In this document: one piece after another, positions 36,128 to 50,962 of the stretch
Numbering within the stretch: position 1 is the first letter of the stretch
Layout of the letters: each line of letters opens with the position of its first letter
NCBI GenBank assembly: GCA_963734295.1
Contig: CAVTGS010000009.1
Location: forward strand, 248,001-312,000
DNA: 64,000 nucleotides
Direction: 5' to 3'
DNA from: JAEUMW01 sp963734295
GTDB lineage: Bacteria > Pseudomonadota > Gammaproteobacteria > Burkholderiales > JAEUMW01
Made by a program: the position numbers and the translations under genes
Notes under the pieces: model-generated
Databases searched by the model: none
What the model was told of the DNA's origin: nothing
What the model saw: only the letters and a program-made list of their open reading frames with translations

Positions 36128-36703
36128 CTACAAGGGACGCTTAATCGTCACTGCGCCGCGAACCTCGCCCGCCTTGTAGCCAGTGGCTCGGTCATGAGGG
36201 TAGTCACGGCTTAGCGTCGCCTTTACGGCAGGCGGGATGTCGTTGGCTCCACCGTGGCACGTCAGGCACATCGGAGCGACGGGCAAGGCCTTCATGTAGC
36301 GAACGAATTTCCCCGTCGGTTCCTCGACCACGATCGCAGCCTCGAGGTCCTCCGGTTTCGAGCCTGCCGCCACGCGCCGGTCGAACTCCAGCAGGACCGC
36401 CTGTTCCCACGAGTCTCCCTGGCCGAGCAGGGGATTGCGCGGTCTAAGAGTCACACGCGAGACCCTCCAGCCATTCTTGATCGACAGTTCTGACGCCATC
36501 GACGGCGCAATGCGCTTGCAGACGCCGACAGCGTCTTCGGGCGGACCCGCCTCGAGCTGCTTCTTCAGTTCGCCGCCGAGCCCCTGAGTCAGAGAGCGGG
36601 TCACCTGCCGAGCCTCGGAAATCTGGGCCTCGGAGGCGTTCTCAACGGCATAGGACCAAAGCGGGGTGGCGCCGAGCAGGGCGGCGATGGCAAGCTTTTT
36701 CAC
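36128..36703 (-). CDS. Exported DUF3365 heme-binding-like protein
   Basis: About 191 residues from a GTG at 36703 that follows TTGGAGCC; a TTG at 36715 would add four residues. Signal peptide (KKLAIAALLGATPLWSYA). The DUF3365 (Tll0287-like) domain shows VGVCKRIAPSMASEL, RNPLLGQGDSWEQAVLLEF and the heme motif MCLTCHGGANDIPPAVK. A periplasmic sensor or electron carrier with one c-type heme is likely. Stands alone. Confidence 0.85.
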   Translation of the reverse strand: MKKLAIAALLGATPLWSYAVENASEAQISEARQVTRSLTQGLGGELKKQLEAGPPEDAVGVCKRIAPSMASELSIKNGWRVSRVTLRPRNPLLGQGDSWEQAVLLEFDRRVAAGSKPEDLEAAIVVEEPTGKFVRYMKALPVAPMCLTCHGGANDIPPAVKATLSRDYPHDRATGYKAGEVRGAVTIKRPL

Positions 36704-36793
36704 GGCAGGCTCCAAGCGTGGAAAGTAAAGAACGTTAGTATATTCGAAAACGCTGATTCAATTCAAAAGAGCTGCTCTTCAGCGAAACCAGCG

Positions 36794-36821
36794 GTTGAAT
36801 TTGCGGAGGCGTCCCCCATCT
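36794..36821 (+). promoter_or_regulatory. RpoH (sigma-32) promoter of clpB
   Basis: GTTGAA at 36794-36799 and CCCCATCT at 36814-36821 with 14 bases between them, close to the sigma-32 consensus (CTTGAA, 13-15, CCCCAT-T). It ends 28 bases before the clpB start, consistent with heat-shock control. Confidence 0.75.
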
Positions 36822-36849
36822 CAGAGCCAAACCGGACACAAGGACGCTC

Positions 36850-39447
<2,598 letters not shown>

Positions 39448-39461
39448 CGGACGTCTGCCGC

Positions 39462-39487
39462 GGCCCCTGCAGGTCCTGCGGGGGCCA
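39462..39487. terminator. Hairpin after clpB
   Basis: GGCCCCTGCA, loop GGTCC, TGCGGGGGCC: a 10-bp GC-rich stem with one mismatch, 14 bases past the clpB stop. No T-tract follows, so termination strength is doubtful. Confidence 0.5.
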
Positions 39488-39535
39488 TTCCCGGCGCTCG
39501 CGAGGGGGCTCGATGGGGGATAATCGGCCTCGACC

Positions 39536-40783
39536 ATGGCTGCGCCGTCCACCACTGTCCTGCCCATCCGCGATGCCGAGGTGATATCCCTCGTCGGGCT
39601 CTCTCACGCCACCTCGCATTTCTTCCACCTGATCCTGCCGTCGCTCTTACCGTGGCTGATGCCTGCCTTCGGGCTGAGCTTCACCGAGGCCGGCGCGTTG
39701 ATGACTTTGTTCTTCGCCGTCTCTGGCGTCGGCCAGGCGCTGGCCGGCTTCGTGGTCGATCGTCTCGGCGCGCGGGTGGCGCTTCTCGCGGGCGTCGCTT
39801 TGATGAGTGCGTCGGCCGCGCTCATGGGTCTTGCGCAGGGCTGGACGACGCTCGCCATGGCGGCAGCCGTCGCCGGGCTCGGCAACAGCGTGTTCCATCC
39901 CGCCGATTTCAGCCTGCTCAACCACCGCGTCACCACGGCGCGCCTTACTCACGCGTTCTCGGTTCACGGCCTGTCGGGCTATCTCGGTTGGGCCGCGGCG
40001 CCGCCTTTCATGGTGGGCATCGCAGGTGTCGCGGGTTGGCGGGGTGCGGCGTTCGCCGCTGCTCTGATGGCGGCAGCGGTGCTGGGGTTTCTGTACGCGC
40101 GCCGAGCCGCGCTCGACGACGCGGCCCACCGCGTCGTCCCGCAGTCCGTCGTGGGCAACCGCCCCGCTGGTGCGACGGTCGCATTTCTCCGGTCACCGCT
40201 CGTGTGGATGTGCTTCGGCTTCTTCCTGACCGCGACGATGGCATTCGGGGCGCTGCAGAATTTCTCGCCCGCCGTGCTCGAGCGCCTGTACGGGATCTCG
40301 CTGCCGCTCGCAACGTCCGCGCTCTCTGCCTACCTCGTCGGCGGTGCGGGCGGGACGGCGGCCGGCGGCTTTCTCGCGGCAGGGCGCTCCGATCAGGATC
40401 GCATCATCGCCGCGGCCCTGCTCGCCGCGGCTTGTGTCGCACTGCTGCTTGCGACCGGTTCGCCGCCGTCGTGGGCCGTCGTGGGTCTGATGGCGCTGAT
40501 GGGTTTTCTCACCGGTCTCGTCGCCCCGTCACGCGATCTCCTCGTGCGCCGCGCCGCGACCACCGGCGGCGGCGCGCACGCCTTCGGTCGGGTATATGGC
40601 GTGGTGTACTCCGGGCTCGATGTCGGACTGGCGGCAGCACCGCTCGCGTTCGGGCCGCTCATGGATGCCGGTCGTTTTCAGCAGGTCCTGGTCGGCGTGG
40701 CCGTACTGCAGGCACTCGCGATTCTGACCGCGGTCGGCATGGGCGTACAGTCACGGCCGGTCATGGCGCCCTCCGAGCCATGA
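39536..40783 (+). CDS. Major facilitator superfamily transporter
   Basis: 415 residues, twelve hydrophobic segments. The first part, LVGLSHATSHFFHLILPSLL, and the FFAVSGVGQALAGFVVDRLG segment, with GNSVFHPADFSLLNHRV, resemble the fosmidomycin-resistance (Fsr) branch of MFS proteins. The A-motif-like loop DRLGAR is present. Substrate unknown. No regulator adjacent; convergent with the lipoprotein gene. Confidence 0.88.
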   Translation: MAAPSTTVLPIRDAEVISLVGLSHATSHFFHLILPSLLPWLMPAFGLSFTEAGALMTLFFAVSGVGQALAGFVVDRLGARVALLAGVALMSASAALMGLAQGWTTLAMAAAVAGLGNSVFHPADFSLLNHRVTTARLTHAFSVHGLSGYLGWAAAPPFMVGIAGVAGWRGAAFAAALMAAAVLGFLYARRAALDDAAHRVVPQSVVGNRPAGATVAFLRSPLVWMCFGFFLTATMAFGALQNFSPAVLERLYGISLPLATSALSAYLVGGAGGTAAGGFLAAGRSDQDRIIAAALLAAACVALLLATGSPPSWAVVGLMALMGFLTGLVAPSRDLLVRRAATTGGGAHAFGRVYGVVYSGLDVGLAAAPLAFGPLMDAGRFQQVLVGVAVLQALAILTAVGMGVQSRPVMAPSEP

Positions 40784-40807
40784 CGGAGCGCGCGTCGGCC
40801 TTGTCAC

Positions 40808-41227
40808 CTACCAGGGATACGGGTACCCGCACCCGGGGTCGGTGTCGCGGCAGGCAGAGATGTTGCCGAGCGGCCTGGAGAATGTGTAGTTGAGGGGTGT
40901 TTCCACGAGTGCGTCCCAAGCCTCCCCGGCGCTCCCGCTGGGCAGGGAAAACGGCAAGGAGACGATCCACGCTGCAGCACCCACGGCAACACCCACGAGC
41001 GAAACCGGACGCAGGAACACGGTGTCGAGCAACATCGCTTCGCCATCGGTAGTGGAACCGCGCTGGCTCTGCTGAGAGCCGGGCGCTCCGGTGGCATAGG
41101 TCGTCGCCGGGGTATAGTAACCTGGGGCCGGTGCAGCTTGCGGCTGCTGTGCCGTCGCACACCCTGCGAGCAGCAGCGCACCGGAGACCAGGGTCGCGCA
41201 GGTCTTGAGTACGGGACGGTTATCCAT
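40808..41227 (-). CDS. Putative lipoprotein
   Basis: 139 residues, GGAGAA upstream of the ATG at 41227. Lipobox LVSGALLLAGCATAQQ places the lipidated cysteine at about residue 23. A Pro/Ala/Thr-rich linker follows, then a hydrophobic helix (VSLVGVAVGAAAWIVSLPFS) and PLNYTFSRPLGNISACRDTD. The hydrophobic block resembles that of small outer-membrane-associated lipoproteins; no function known. Confidence 0.75.
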   Translation of the reverse strand: MDNRPVLKTCATLVSGALLLAGCATAQQPQAAPAPGYYTPATTYATGAPGSQQSQRGSTTDGEAMLLDTVFLRPVSLVGVAVGAAAWIVSLPFSLPSGSAGEAWDALVETPLNYTFSRPLGNISACRDTDPGCGYPYPW

Positions 41228-41329
41228 GATTTCATTCTCCTGGGCTGGCAACGCCTCATTTAAGCACAGCCGGTCATCCGGCGAAAAGCGCCGGTGGTCG
41301 GACGCGGCGCAGCGTTCCCGGTCGTCGCG

Positions 41330-41761
41330 ATGAGCTGGGAAAGCGCCAGAAAGCGGGCGGCCGGGGTCGTCGTACTGCGCCGGTCGCCAGCCGGCTGGGA
41401 GGTCCTGCTCCTGCGCGCGTACCGCAACTGGGGCTTCCCCAAGGGACTCCTCGAACCTGGCGAGAGCTCGCTCGCGGCTGCAGTGCGCGAGACTCGTGAA
41501 GAGACCGGCCTCTCGGGCCTCGTCTTCCGCTGGGGCTACGGCTGCTTCGACACGGAGCCCTACGCGGTGGGCAAGGTCGTTCGCTATTTCCTGGCCGAGA
41601 GTCCCGCCATGGAGGTCACGCTGCCGGTGTCTCGAGAGCTCGGGCGACCGGAGCACAGCGAGTTCCGTTGGCTCACGCCGGACGAGGCCGAAGCGCTGCT
41701 GCCGCCCCGTCTGGTGGCCGTGCTGCGCTGGGCGCAGGCCCAGGTCGACGCCGCGCGATAG
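41330..41761 (+). CDS. Nudix hydrolase
   Basis: 143 residues. Nudix box GLLEPGESSLAAAVRETREE followed by TGL, exact to Gx5Ex7REUxEExGU. The surrounding 'RNWGFPKG' and 'F.WL...EA' features suit bis(5'-nucleosyl)-tetraphosphatase-like (Ap4A) enzymes. Start ATG at 41330 chosen as the first with MSWESARKRAAG; an upstream in-frame start is possible. Confidence 0.9.
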   Translation: MSWESARKRAAGVVVLRRSPAGWEVLLLRAYRNWGFPKGLLEPGESSLAAAVRETREETGLSGLVFRWGYGCFDTEPYAVGKVVRYFLAESPAMEVTLPVSRELGRPEHSEFRWLTPDEAEALLPPRLVAVLRWAQAQVDAAR

Positions 41762-41836
41762 CGCATCCTCCCCCTTTTTTCCGGGCACAGACCATGCATT
41801 GCCTCGCCGCGCGCGAGGCGGGCGCCCCGCGGCGGT

Positions 41837-44042
41837 TTGTCGAAGGCAGAGCGTCGGAGGGATGAGTTGCAGACCTCGTCGGTGCACGATGCAGCGGCTG
41901 GATTCGAAGCGTCACCGACCCGGGCGGAAGCGCATTCCTCCCGACGACTGACCACGGGTCAGTACGCTGTCGTCCTTGCCTACCTCGCCGCAGCCTTCTG
42001 GTACCTCTCCTGGCGGCCGACCGTTTTCAACCCCGATGCGTTCGCGTTTTCGGCCGCAGTCTATGCTGCCGAGAGCATCGGGTGCCTCGCGTCGCTGCTC
42101 CTGATTTTCGTCTGCTGGCGCCCCTCGCGACGCGTCGCCGCGACTCCGGCACCGGGGATGACCGTCGACGTATTCGTCACCACCGTCGATCACCCCGCGG
42201 CGATGCTGCGGCGCACGCTCACCGCGGCCCGCGATATGCACTATCCCCACGAGACCTGGTTGCTCGACGACGGCAATCGCCTCGAGGCGCGGGCACTCGC
42301 GCAGGAGCTGGGTGTTCGGTACCAGGGATCCGTCGATGGCACGGACGCCAGAGAGCAAGCGCTCAGGGCGAGCAACGCCGCGTTCGTGGCCGTGTTCGAT
42401 GGCGATCACGTGCCGAGCCGCAATTTTCTCACGCATACGCTCGGTTTCTTTCGCGACGACACCGTGGCCTTCGTCCAGGCACCCCGGGGCGTCTGCAGTC
42501 TCGACTCGTTCCGGCGCGAGACCGATCGGGGCACACGGCTCATTGCGCACGAGCTGTCGCGGCTCTTCCGCGTGATCCAGCCCGGCCGTGACCACTGGAA
42601 CGCCGCACTCTTCTGCGGCAGCTGCGCGGTCCTGCGCCGCAAGGCGCTCGATGCCGTGGGCGGCTTGGGCGCGAAGACCCCCGGCGGGAACCTGCGCCTT
42701 TCGCTGCGGCTGCACAAGCGCGGCGAGAAATCCGTCTGCGTCCCCGATCCTCTCGCTGTGGCCATCTCGCCCCTGGACCTCGCCCGGTTCGTCGAAGAGC
42801 GGGAGCGCCGGGCCCGCGATGCTCTGGCGACGTGCCTGCAGGAGGGGTTTCTGTGTGGACGGGGTCTCACGTTGGGGCAGCGTCTTTGCTACCTTGCCAT
42901 CCTGCTCGCGTCGCTCGATGGATGGCGGAAAGGCTTCTTCTGCCTGGTGCCGGTCGCGGTGCTCTTGACGGGTGTAATGCCTGTCGCTGCGCTCGACGGC
43001 ACGTTCCTCCTGCATTTCGCGCCTTATCTCTTCCTCCATGTGTGGGTATCGAAGGAGGTCGGGCGCGGGCGGAGCCGCACCTGGCTCGGTGGGCTGTTCG
43101 ACATGGCGCGCTTCGCATCGTCCCTCGCCCTCACGGGGCAGACCGGGACGGCTCGACTTGCCGGGCCACTCGCTGCTGCTGCTCGGTCTCAACCTGGTCG
43201 CGATTCCGGTCGGGATGGGGCTTAACGCGTGGTCTTCGTCGTTCGATGCCGGAACCCTGGTTGCGCTCTCCGCGTGGTCGCTCGTCAACGCCGCGGTTGC
43301 GGCGGCCGTGCTGCTGGCTACCCGAAAGTCGGAGACCTGCGGCCGCGACGACCTTCGCCTGCCGGTTCCACTGCCTGCCCGGATCAAATTCCCGGTAGAC
43401 GAGCCGGTGTACGGGCTCGTCGATCATATTTCAGCGGCCGGCTTCCGGTTCCATGGGCGTTTTCCGGAGTATGCCCAGTTCGGGGCCAAGGTCTCGGGCG
43501 AACTTCATCTGCCCGGCGGCGTGTTGCCGTTCGCCGCGACCATACGCTCCTTCTACCTCGGACACTCCGGCAGGGGTGAGCGCTTCGCGAAATCCGTCGG
43601 ATTGAGCTTCGACTGGGTCGGTGCACAGCGCGATCACGCACTCGATCGTTTGCTCGGCGAGTCGGATCTGCAGGGACGCATCTCGGCGCTTCGCGAGTGC
43701 GGAGGAACGCCCGTGAGCTGGCTCGAGCGCGTGTTCCAGCGGCACGACGATCGGCTGTCGTCGCATCCGGACCACTGGGCTCCGGTACTCATTCATGCGC
43801 CGCAGGAGGCGCGAAGCCACCCCGAGCTCGGCATGATCGCCGCGTCGGCGCCGCGCGGCGCGCCGCGCACGGTGCTCGCCTTTGCTCCAATCGCGGCGAA
43901 CACGACGATCCATCTCACGGTGTTGTCCCGCTCCGCCCGCCAGCTTCTGGACGGCGACGTGCTGGCGCGGCGCGTCCTCGAGACGCCGCTCGCTCCGATC
44001 TACGCCTACCAGTTTGTCGGCGACCCGCGCGGGAAAGCCTGA
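41837..44042 (+). CDS. BcsA-like family 2 glycosyltransferase with PilZ domain, one frameshift
   Basis: About 735 residues when an extra base near 43150 is corrected. Two N-terminal membrane segments (VVLAYLAAAFWYLSW, SIGCLASLLLIFVCW), then a GT-2 domain: VDVFVTTVDHPAAMLRRTL, TWLLDDGNRLEARALA, and FDGDHVPSRNFL (DxD). The expected QxxRW is not obvious (FVEERERRARDALATC stands there). More membrane helices follow, and a C-terminal PilZ domain (LPVPLPARIKFPVDEP, VDHISAAGFRFHG) that could bind c-di-GMP. No bcsB, C or Z neighbour; product unknown. Start is TTG at 41837 or later. Confidence 0.85.
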
Positions 44043-44055
44043 CCGCGCACCCAGC

Positions 44056-46507
<2,452 letters not shown>

Positions 46508-46519
46508 GGGGGCTCCGCC

Positions 46520-46927
46520 TTAGTCGCGTTTCGCGAGGTCGAGCACGAGGCAGCCGTGCTCGATGCGCGTCGATTCCGCCTCGAGCGTGCTGCCCGTGAG
46601 CTCGATGCGCCGCTCGAAGCGGCCATAGGGAATTTCCGCACGGTGCACGCGGGCCCCCGGCGCCGAGAACGGCAGCGGTCGCTCGCCCGAAACGGTGAGG
46701 CACTGGCCGTCGAAGCGCACCACGACCTGGTCCGCCGGCACGCCGGGCAGGGCCACGACGATGCGCACACCCCGCGGCGTCTCCACGACATCCGCGGGCG
46801 GCTCCCAGACCGGTCGGCGCGCCTGCGTCTCGCCGAGCTGGAAGAACTGCCGGTGCAGCCGATCGGCCCGCTCGACGAGATCGCAGGCTTCGGCCCACAT
46901 CCAGGCTTTCGAATGGCGATGCGTCAT
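46520..46927 (-). CDS. Small heat-shock protein, Hsp20 family
   Basis: 135 residues, AGGAGA upstream of the ATG at 46927. The alpha-crystallin domain runs from VWEPPADVVETPRGVRIVVA through GVPADQVVVRFDGQCLTVSG to IPYGRFERRIELT; the usual IxI tail is replaced by GCLVLDLAKRD. An ATP-independent holdase. First gene of hsp20-lon behind an RpoH-type promoter. Confidence 0.92.
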   Translation of the reverse strand: MTHRHSKAWMWAEACDLVERADRLHRQFFQLGETQARRPVWEPPADVVETPRGVRIVVALPGVPADQVVVRFDGQCLTVSGERPLPFSAPGARVHRAEIPYGRFERRIELTGSTLEAESTRIEHGCLVLDLAKRD

Positions 46928-46990
46928 CAAGTCTCCTGCAGGCGCAAACGGCCCCGACAGCGTCTGTCTGGGTTTGTCCTGTTGGATGGC

Positions 46991-47020
46991 AAATGGTGCC
47001 GGCGCGCGCGATTTCAATAG
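46991..47020 (-). promoter_or_regulatory. RpoH-type promoter of hsp20-lon
   Basis: On the minus strand CTATTGAAAT (47020-47011) and CACCATTT (46998-46991) with 12-14 bases between the core elements TTGAAA and CCATTT. Ends about 64 bases before the hsp20 start. Second heat-shock promoter in the window. Confidence 0.65.
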
Positions 47021-47101
47021 CACGGGGGCAGGGGCCGCGTTGTCCGGGGCGGGCGGCGCGGCTACACTCCGCTCACCATCGCCAGCCGGAGAAACAGTCG
47101 A

Positions 47102-48503
47102 ATGGAGCCGCGCAAGCTCGAGCGCTTGGTGGGCGAGTTGTGGCAGGACTCGATCATGCCCGCGCTCACGGAGTACATCCGCATCCCCGCCAAGTCGCCG
47201 TTCTTCGACCACGACTGGCAGCGTCACGGCTACCTGGACGACGCGGTGCGGCTTGCGGTGAAGTGGTGCGAGGCGCATCGGATCGCGGGCATGACGCTGG
47301 ACGTGGTGCGGCTGCCGGGTCGCACGCCGCTCCTCTACGTGGAAGTTCCGGGAACGCGGCCCGGCAACGTGCTGCTCTATGGTCACCTCGACAAGCAGCC
47401 GGAGTTCGCCGGCTGGCGCGACGATCTGGGACCCTGGAAGCCGGTGATCGAGAACGACCGTTTGTACGGACGCGGCGGCGCCGACGACGGCTACGCCCTG
47501 TTCGCCTCGCTCGGCGCGATGATCGCCCTCAACGACCAGCGCGTCGCCCATCCGCGCTGCGTGCTGTTGCTCGAGTGCAGCGAAGAAAGCGGCAGTCCGG
47601 ACCTTGCGGCCTACATCGACGCGCTCGCCGATCGGCTCGGGTTGCCGGAGCTCGTCGTGTGTCTGGATTCGGGCTGCGGCAACTACGATCAACTGTGGGC
47701 GACCACCAGCCTGCGTGGGCTCGTGGCGGGCACGCTCACGGTGGAAGTGCTGGAGCTCGGGGTGCACTCGGGGGATGCGAGCGGCATCGTGCCCTCGACC
47801 TTCCGCATCGCCCGAGCGCTGCTCGCGCGCATCGAGGACGCCGCGACCGGCGAGATCATCCCGCCCGAGCTGCACGTCGCGATCCCCGAGGACCGCGTCG
47901 AGCAGGCCCGGCACGCAGCCCACGTGCTAGGCGCTCACGTACACGACAAGTTTCCTTTTGCGTGCGGCTGCGGGCCGGTCTCCCGGGATCCCGCCGAGCT
48001 CATCGTCAATCGCACGTGGAAGCCCGCGCTCGAGGTCATCGGCGCGGCGGGTCTTCCCGTCTCTCGAATCCGCGGGCAACGTGCTGCGGCCGAAGACCCA
48101 GTTCAAGCTCTCGTTCCGCCTGCCGCCGACCGCGGATGCGGAGGCAGCGGCAAAACGACTGAAGGAGATCCTGGAGGCTGACTCGCCCTATGGCGCTCGG
48201 GTCACGTTCGAGCGGGAACAGGCGTCGAGCGGCTGGTGCGCTGGTCCGACCACGCCCGCGCTTGCCGCGTCGATCGAGCGCGCCTCGAAGAGCTTCTTCG
48301 GCCGCTCGGCGGTGTTCATGGGGGAGGGAGTCTCGATTCCGTTCATGGGCATGCTCGGGGCGAAGTTCCCGCGGGCGCAGTTCCTCGTCACCGGCGTGCT
48401 GGGACCGCAGTCGAATGCCCATGGCCCGAACGAATTCCTGCACCTGCCCACGGTGCGGCGGTTGACCTGCGCCATCGCGGAGGTGATGGGAGACGCAGGA
48501 TAG
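47102..48503 (+). CDS. M20 family metallopeptidase, one frameshift
   Basis: About 466 residues after removing one extra G near 48059 (restoring AAGLPSLESAGNVLRPKT). M20 zinc site: YGHLDKQPE, GRGGADDGYALFA, LLLECSEESGSPDL; dimerisation domain between; last ligand region GPNEFLHLPTVRRL. Resembles dipeptidase/carnosinase-like M20 members. Divergent from hsp20. Confidence 0.9.
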
Positions 48504-48530
48504 GCCATCTCACGCGGCGGGGCCTTCGGT

Positions 48531-49040
48531 TTACTTCGTGAAGTCTGCCGACGCAGCGCGCTTACGGGTGACTTTGGTGCGAAGCGAAAGCAGGATCGAC
48601 GACTCGGCGTCGATTCGGGGCACGCGCCAGAGCAGGAATCGGTAATCCGCAACGGGCACGCGCTCGAGGCGTTCCCGGCCGTTCGCGCGCTTCACGGATC
48701 GCATGAGCGGGACGGGTCCGAAAGCCAACCCATCCTCGCTCGCGAGGACATTCGACGGTCGGGCGCTCCCCGGCACGTAGTCCATTCCGGGAGGAAGGGG
48801 GACAGCGACCTCCAGGTTGCGAACGACGGTCTTCCCGTGGTTGCGGTACTCGGCCTGATACTCGACGGTGTGCCCCGCCTGGGCTTCGAGCGCCGGAACC
48901 AGTCGCTCCACGCCACCCGGACCCTTTTCGACGCGAAAGGCCTGCAGCGTCGCGGTGACTTCGTGTTCCGGGTCTGCCCTGGCCGTGGTCCCGAGCGCAA
49001 GGCCCACTGCACACGCCGCTGCTCGCAGCCACCGTCGCAA
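48531..49040 (-). CDS. Exported DUF11-like protein
   Basis: 169 residues if translation starts at the TTG at 49040; an ATG at 49172 is in frame, but a rho-independent terminator for this strand (49050-49081) lies between, so I reject it. Signal peptide RRWLRAAACAVGLALGTTARA is cut by me into RRWLRAAACAVGLAL and GTTARA. The mature part has VEYQAEYRNHGKTVVRNLEV and PLPPGMDYVPGSA, the DUF11/'conserved repeat' pattern of surface proteins. Function unknown. The exact start is the weak point. Confidence 0.65.
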   Translation of the reverse strand: MRRWLRAAACAVGLALGTTARADPEHEVTATLQAFRVEKGPGGVERLVPALEAQAGHTVEYQAEYRNHGKTVVRNLEVAVPLPPGMDYVPGSARPSNVLASEDGLAFGPVPLMRSVKRANGRERLERVPVADYRFLLWRVPRIDAESSILLSLRTKVTRKRAASADFTK

Positions 49041-49049
49041 GAGGAATCG

Positions 49050-49081
49050 CCAAAAAAAGAAGGGGCTGACTGCGCCCCTTC
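49050..49081 (-). terminator. Rho-independent terminator
   Basis: On the minus strand GAAGGGGC, loop GCAGTCA, GCCCCTTC, then TTTTTTT. The 8-bp stem is perfect and the T-run is classical. It would end transcripts coming from the DUF99 and DUF3617 genes and separates them from the DUF11-like gene. Confidence 0.85.
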
Positions 49082-49287
49082 GAAGTTTCCCCAACACCAC
49101 CCTTGCCGTCGCCTGCCCCGGCAACCTCCCGAAGGAGTGACCCGAAACGGGCGCCGGCAGAGAGTTCTTCACACCGCCGGGCGCCGGGAGGAGGTCGGCG
49201 CTTGCGGTCTGTGGAAACGCCAGGGAGGCAACACATGTGCCACGGGGTGCTTAACGGAACGGGAGGAGGGAAGCGGGAGGAGGGAGG

Positions 49288-49890
49288 TCAGGCGCGGTGG
49301 CGGCTTTCGCCGGCGCCGAGCCCGCCTGCGATGAGGTGCGCCGTACGGATCGGTTCCGGAAGCCGGCCGTGAAGGGCGAGGCGGTCGAGCAATTTTCCGG
49401 CAGCTTGCGCCGAGATGCCGGCACGCTGGACCCAGACGTCGGCGAGCCGCTCCATCGGTCCCGCCTGCTCGATGAGCGCCCACTTCCTCGCGCCGCCCCG
49501 AACGTGGTCGAACAACGCCCGGCGGATCGCGGCGAGGTCGGGCTTCTTGCGCGCGACGACGAGGACGGGCACCCCAACGTCCCGATGCAGTACGTGGAGG
49601 TCGACGACGTTGAAGCCGGCCACCGCAATGCCTTGGAGCAGCACTGCGTGGACTTGATCGCGAAAGCGGCTGCGTGCGATGAGTTCGGTCATGACCCGTG
49701 TCGCGTTCGTGCCGTCGCGACGGACCTTTCCCGTCAGTACACCGTCGAGGCGGCCGCCGGCGCAGACCGCGCCCACGAGCAGGACATCACCGCGGTGCTC
49801 GCGCGCGAAGGGCGCGTCGTCGAACGCGATGACGTGCGGCTGGCTCGGCACGAGCGCCTCGCCGGGCGTCACTTCGCTGCGGGGACACAT
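49288..49890 (-). CDS. DUF99 family protein
   Basis: 200 residues from the ATG at 49890. DUF99 (an endonuclease V-like fold): HVIAFDDAPFAREHRGDVLL, VGAVCAGGRLDGVLTGKVRR, FRDQVHAVLLQGIAVAGFNV, VVDLHVLHRDVGVPVLVVAR. The family's Asp in IAFDDAPF and the conserved 'GIAVAGFNVVD' are seen. It has no proven function; endonuclease V cleaves deaminated DNA. It overlaps the preceding DUF3617 stop by 22 bases. Confidence 0.88.
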   Translation of the reverse strand: MCPRSEVTPGEALVPSQPHVIAFDDAPFAREHRGDVLLVGAVCAGGRLDGVLTGKVRRDGTNATRVMTELIARSRFRDQVHAVLLQGIAVAGFNVVDLHVLHRDVGVPVLVVARKKPDLAAIRRALFDHVRGGARKWALIEQAGPMERLADVWVQRAGISAQAAGKLLDRLALHGRLPEPIRTAHLIAGGLGAGESRHRA

Positions 49891-50322
49891 TCGCCCAACC
49901 GCCTTGCCGTGACGCGTTGGGAGAACGTCATGTTCTTGCCGCCGAGCCGCACGTCCAGCCGGCCGGTGATTCGATCCGCGCCGAGCAGCCACTGCGCGGT
50001 ACCGGTCGTTTCCTGTCTACCCGTGCACGCGAGGCGAAAGAAAACGGAGTCTCCGTGTCGGATCTCGTCGGTAAGCGCGCACCCCTTTAGGGCTTCGTGG
50101 CCCAAGGTCGGGAAGGCGGACGCGAGATCGCTGTCGCTCCAGCAACGCTCGCTCGCGGGTGGTCGCGTATCGCAGACCCTCTTCGAGGTGCGGCATCACG
50201 GTCTCGGCAGTCACTTCGTAGAGCCCCGGTCGCATCGATTCTGCGGCGCATACCGGCGGCAGCACGCCGGCAGCCAGCACGGCGCAGAGCGAAGACCTCA
50301 GGATGTCGAGCATGCCGTGCAT
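49869..50322 (-). pseudogene. Exported DUF3617 protein, one frameshift
   Basis: Start ATG at 50322 (or 50313). Signal peptide (LRSSLCAVLAAGVLPPVCAA), then MRPGLYEVTAETVMPHLEEG of DUF3617. One extra base near 50152 shifts the frame; the other frame continues SDSDLASAFPTLGHEALKGC, FFRLACTGRQETTGTAQWLL and ends GECVPAAK. The four cysteines typical of DUF3617 are recovered only when the frames are joined. Confidence 0.8.
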
Positions 50323-50472
50323 GAGAATACCCGAGGGCAGCTACCCCGCACTCCGAGTCTTGCGGTCGAATCGAGAAAAAAGTTTCGTTGCACCCGTCGA
50401 TTTCGTGCCGCGCGGTTCGTCGTAAAGTAACGCGACGGGCCACCCGCCAATTTCCACGAAGGAGAGACCACC

Positions 50473-50940
50473 ATGAGCACACCCGAAGTCAAGCCGATCC
50501 CCGACTGGATGCACTCCATCACACCGCACCTCGTGTGCGCCGGTGCCGCCGAAGCCATCGAGTTCTACAAGCAGGCGTTCGGCGCGGTCGAGCTCGGCCG
50601 GCTGGCCGGCCCGCCGGGAAAGCTGATCCACGCGGCGATCCGGATCGGCGATTCGGCGGTGATGCTGGTGGACGAGATGCCCGAGTGCGGTGCGCTCGGA
50701 CCGAAAGCACGCGGCGGTTCGTCGGTCACGATCCACTTGCAGGTGGAGGATGTCGACGGCGTGGTCGCACGAGCCGTGGCGGCCGGGGCAAAGATCACGA
50801 TGCCGGTCGACGACATGTTCTGGGGCGATCGCTACGGCCAGATCGAGGACCCGTTCGGCCACTCGTGGTCCGTGGCCACGCACGTGCGCGACGTGAGCCC
50901 GGAGGAGCTGCAGGAAGTAGCGAGGAAGATGTTCGGCTGA
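50473..50940 (+). CDS. VOC family protein, PhnB-like (1)
   Basis: 155 residues, AAGGAGAG upstream. Glyoxalase/VOC fold in the PhnB style: ITPHLVCAGAAEAIEFYKQA, GKLIHAAIRIGDSAVMLVDE, VTIHLQVEDVDGVVARAVAA, GDRYGQIEDPFGHSWSVATH. Metal ligands His and Glu are partly kept. First of four small genes leading into the ECF42-type sigma gene. Physiological substrate unknown. Confidence 0.9.
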   Translation: MSTPEVKPIPDWMHSITPHLVCAGAAEAIEFYKQAFGAVELGRLAGPPGKLIHAAIRIGDSAVMLVDEMPECGALGPKARGGSSVTIHLQVEDVDGVVARAVAAGAKITMPVDDMFWGDRYGQIEDPFGHSWSVATHVRDVSPEELQEVARKMFG

Positions 50941-50962
50941 CCCGCGCGAGATGGAGGCCACG

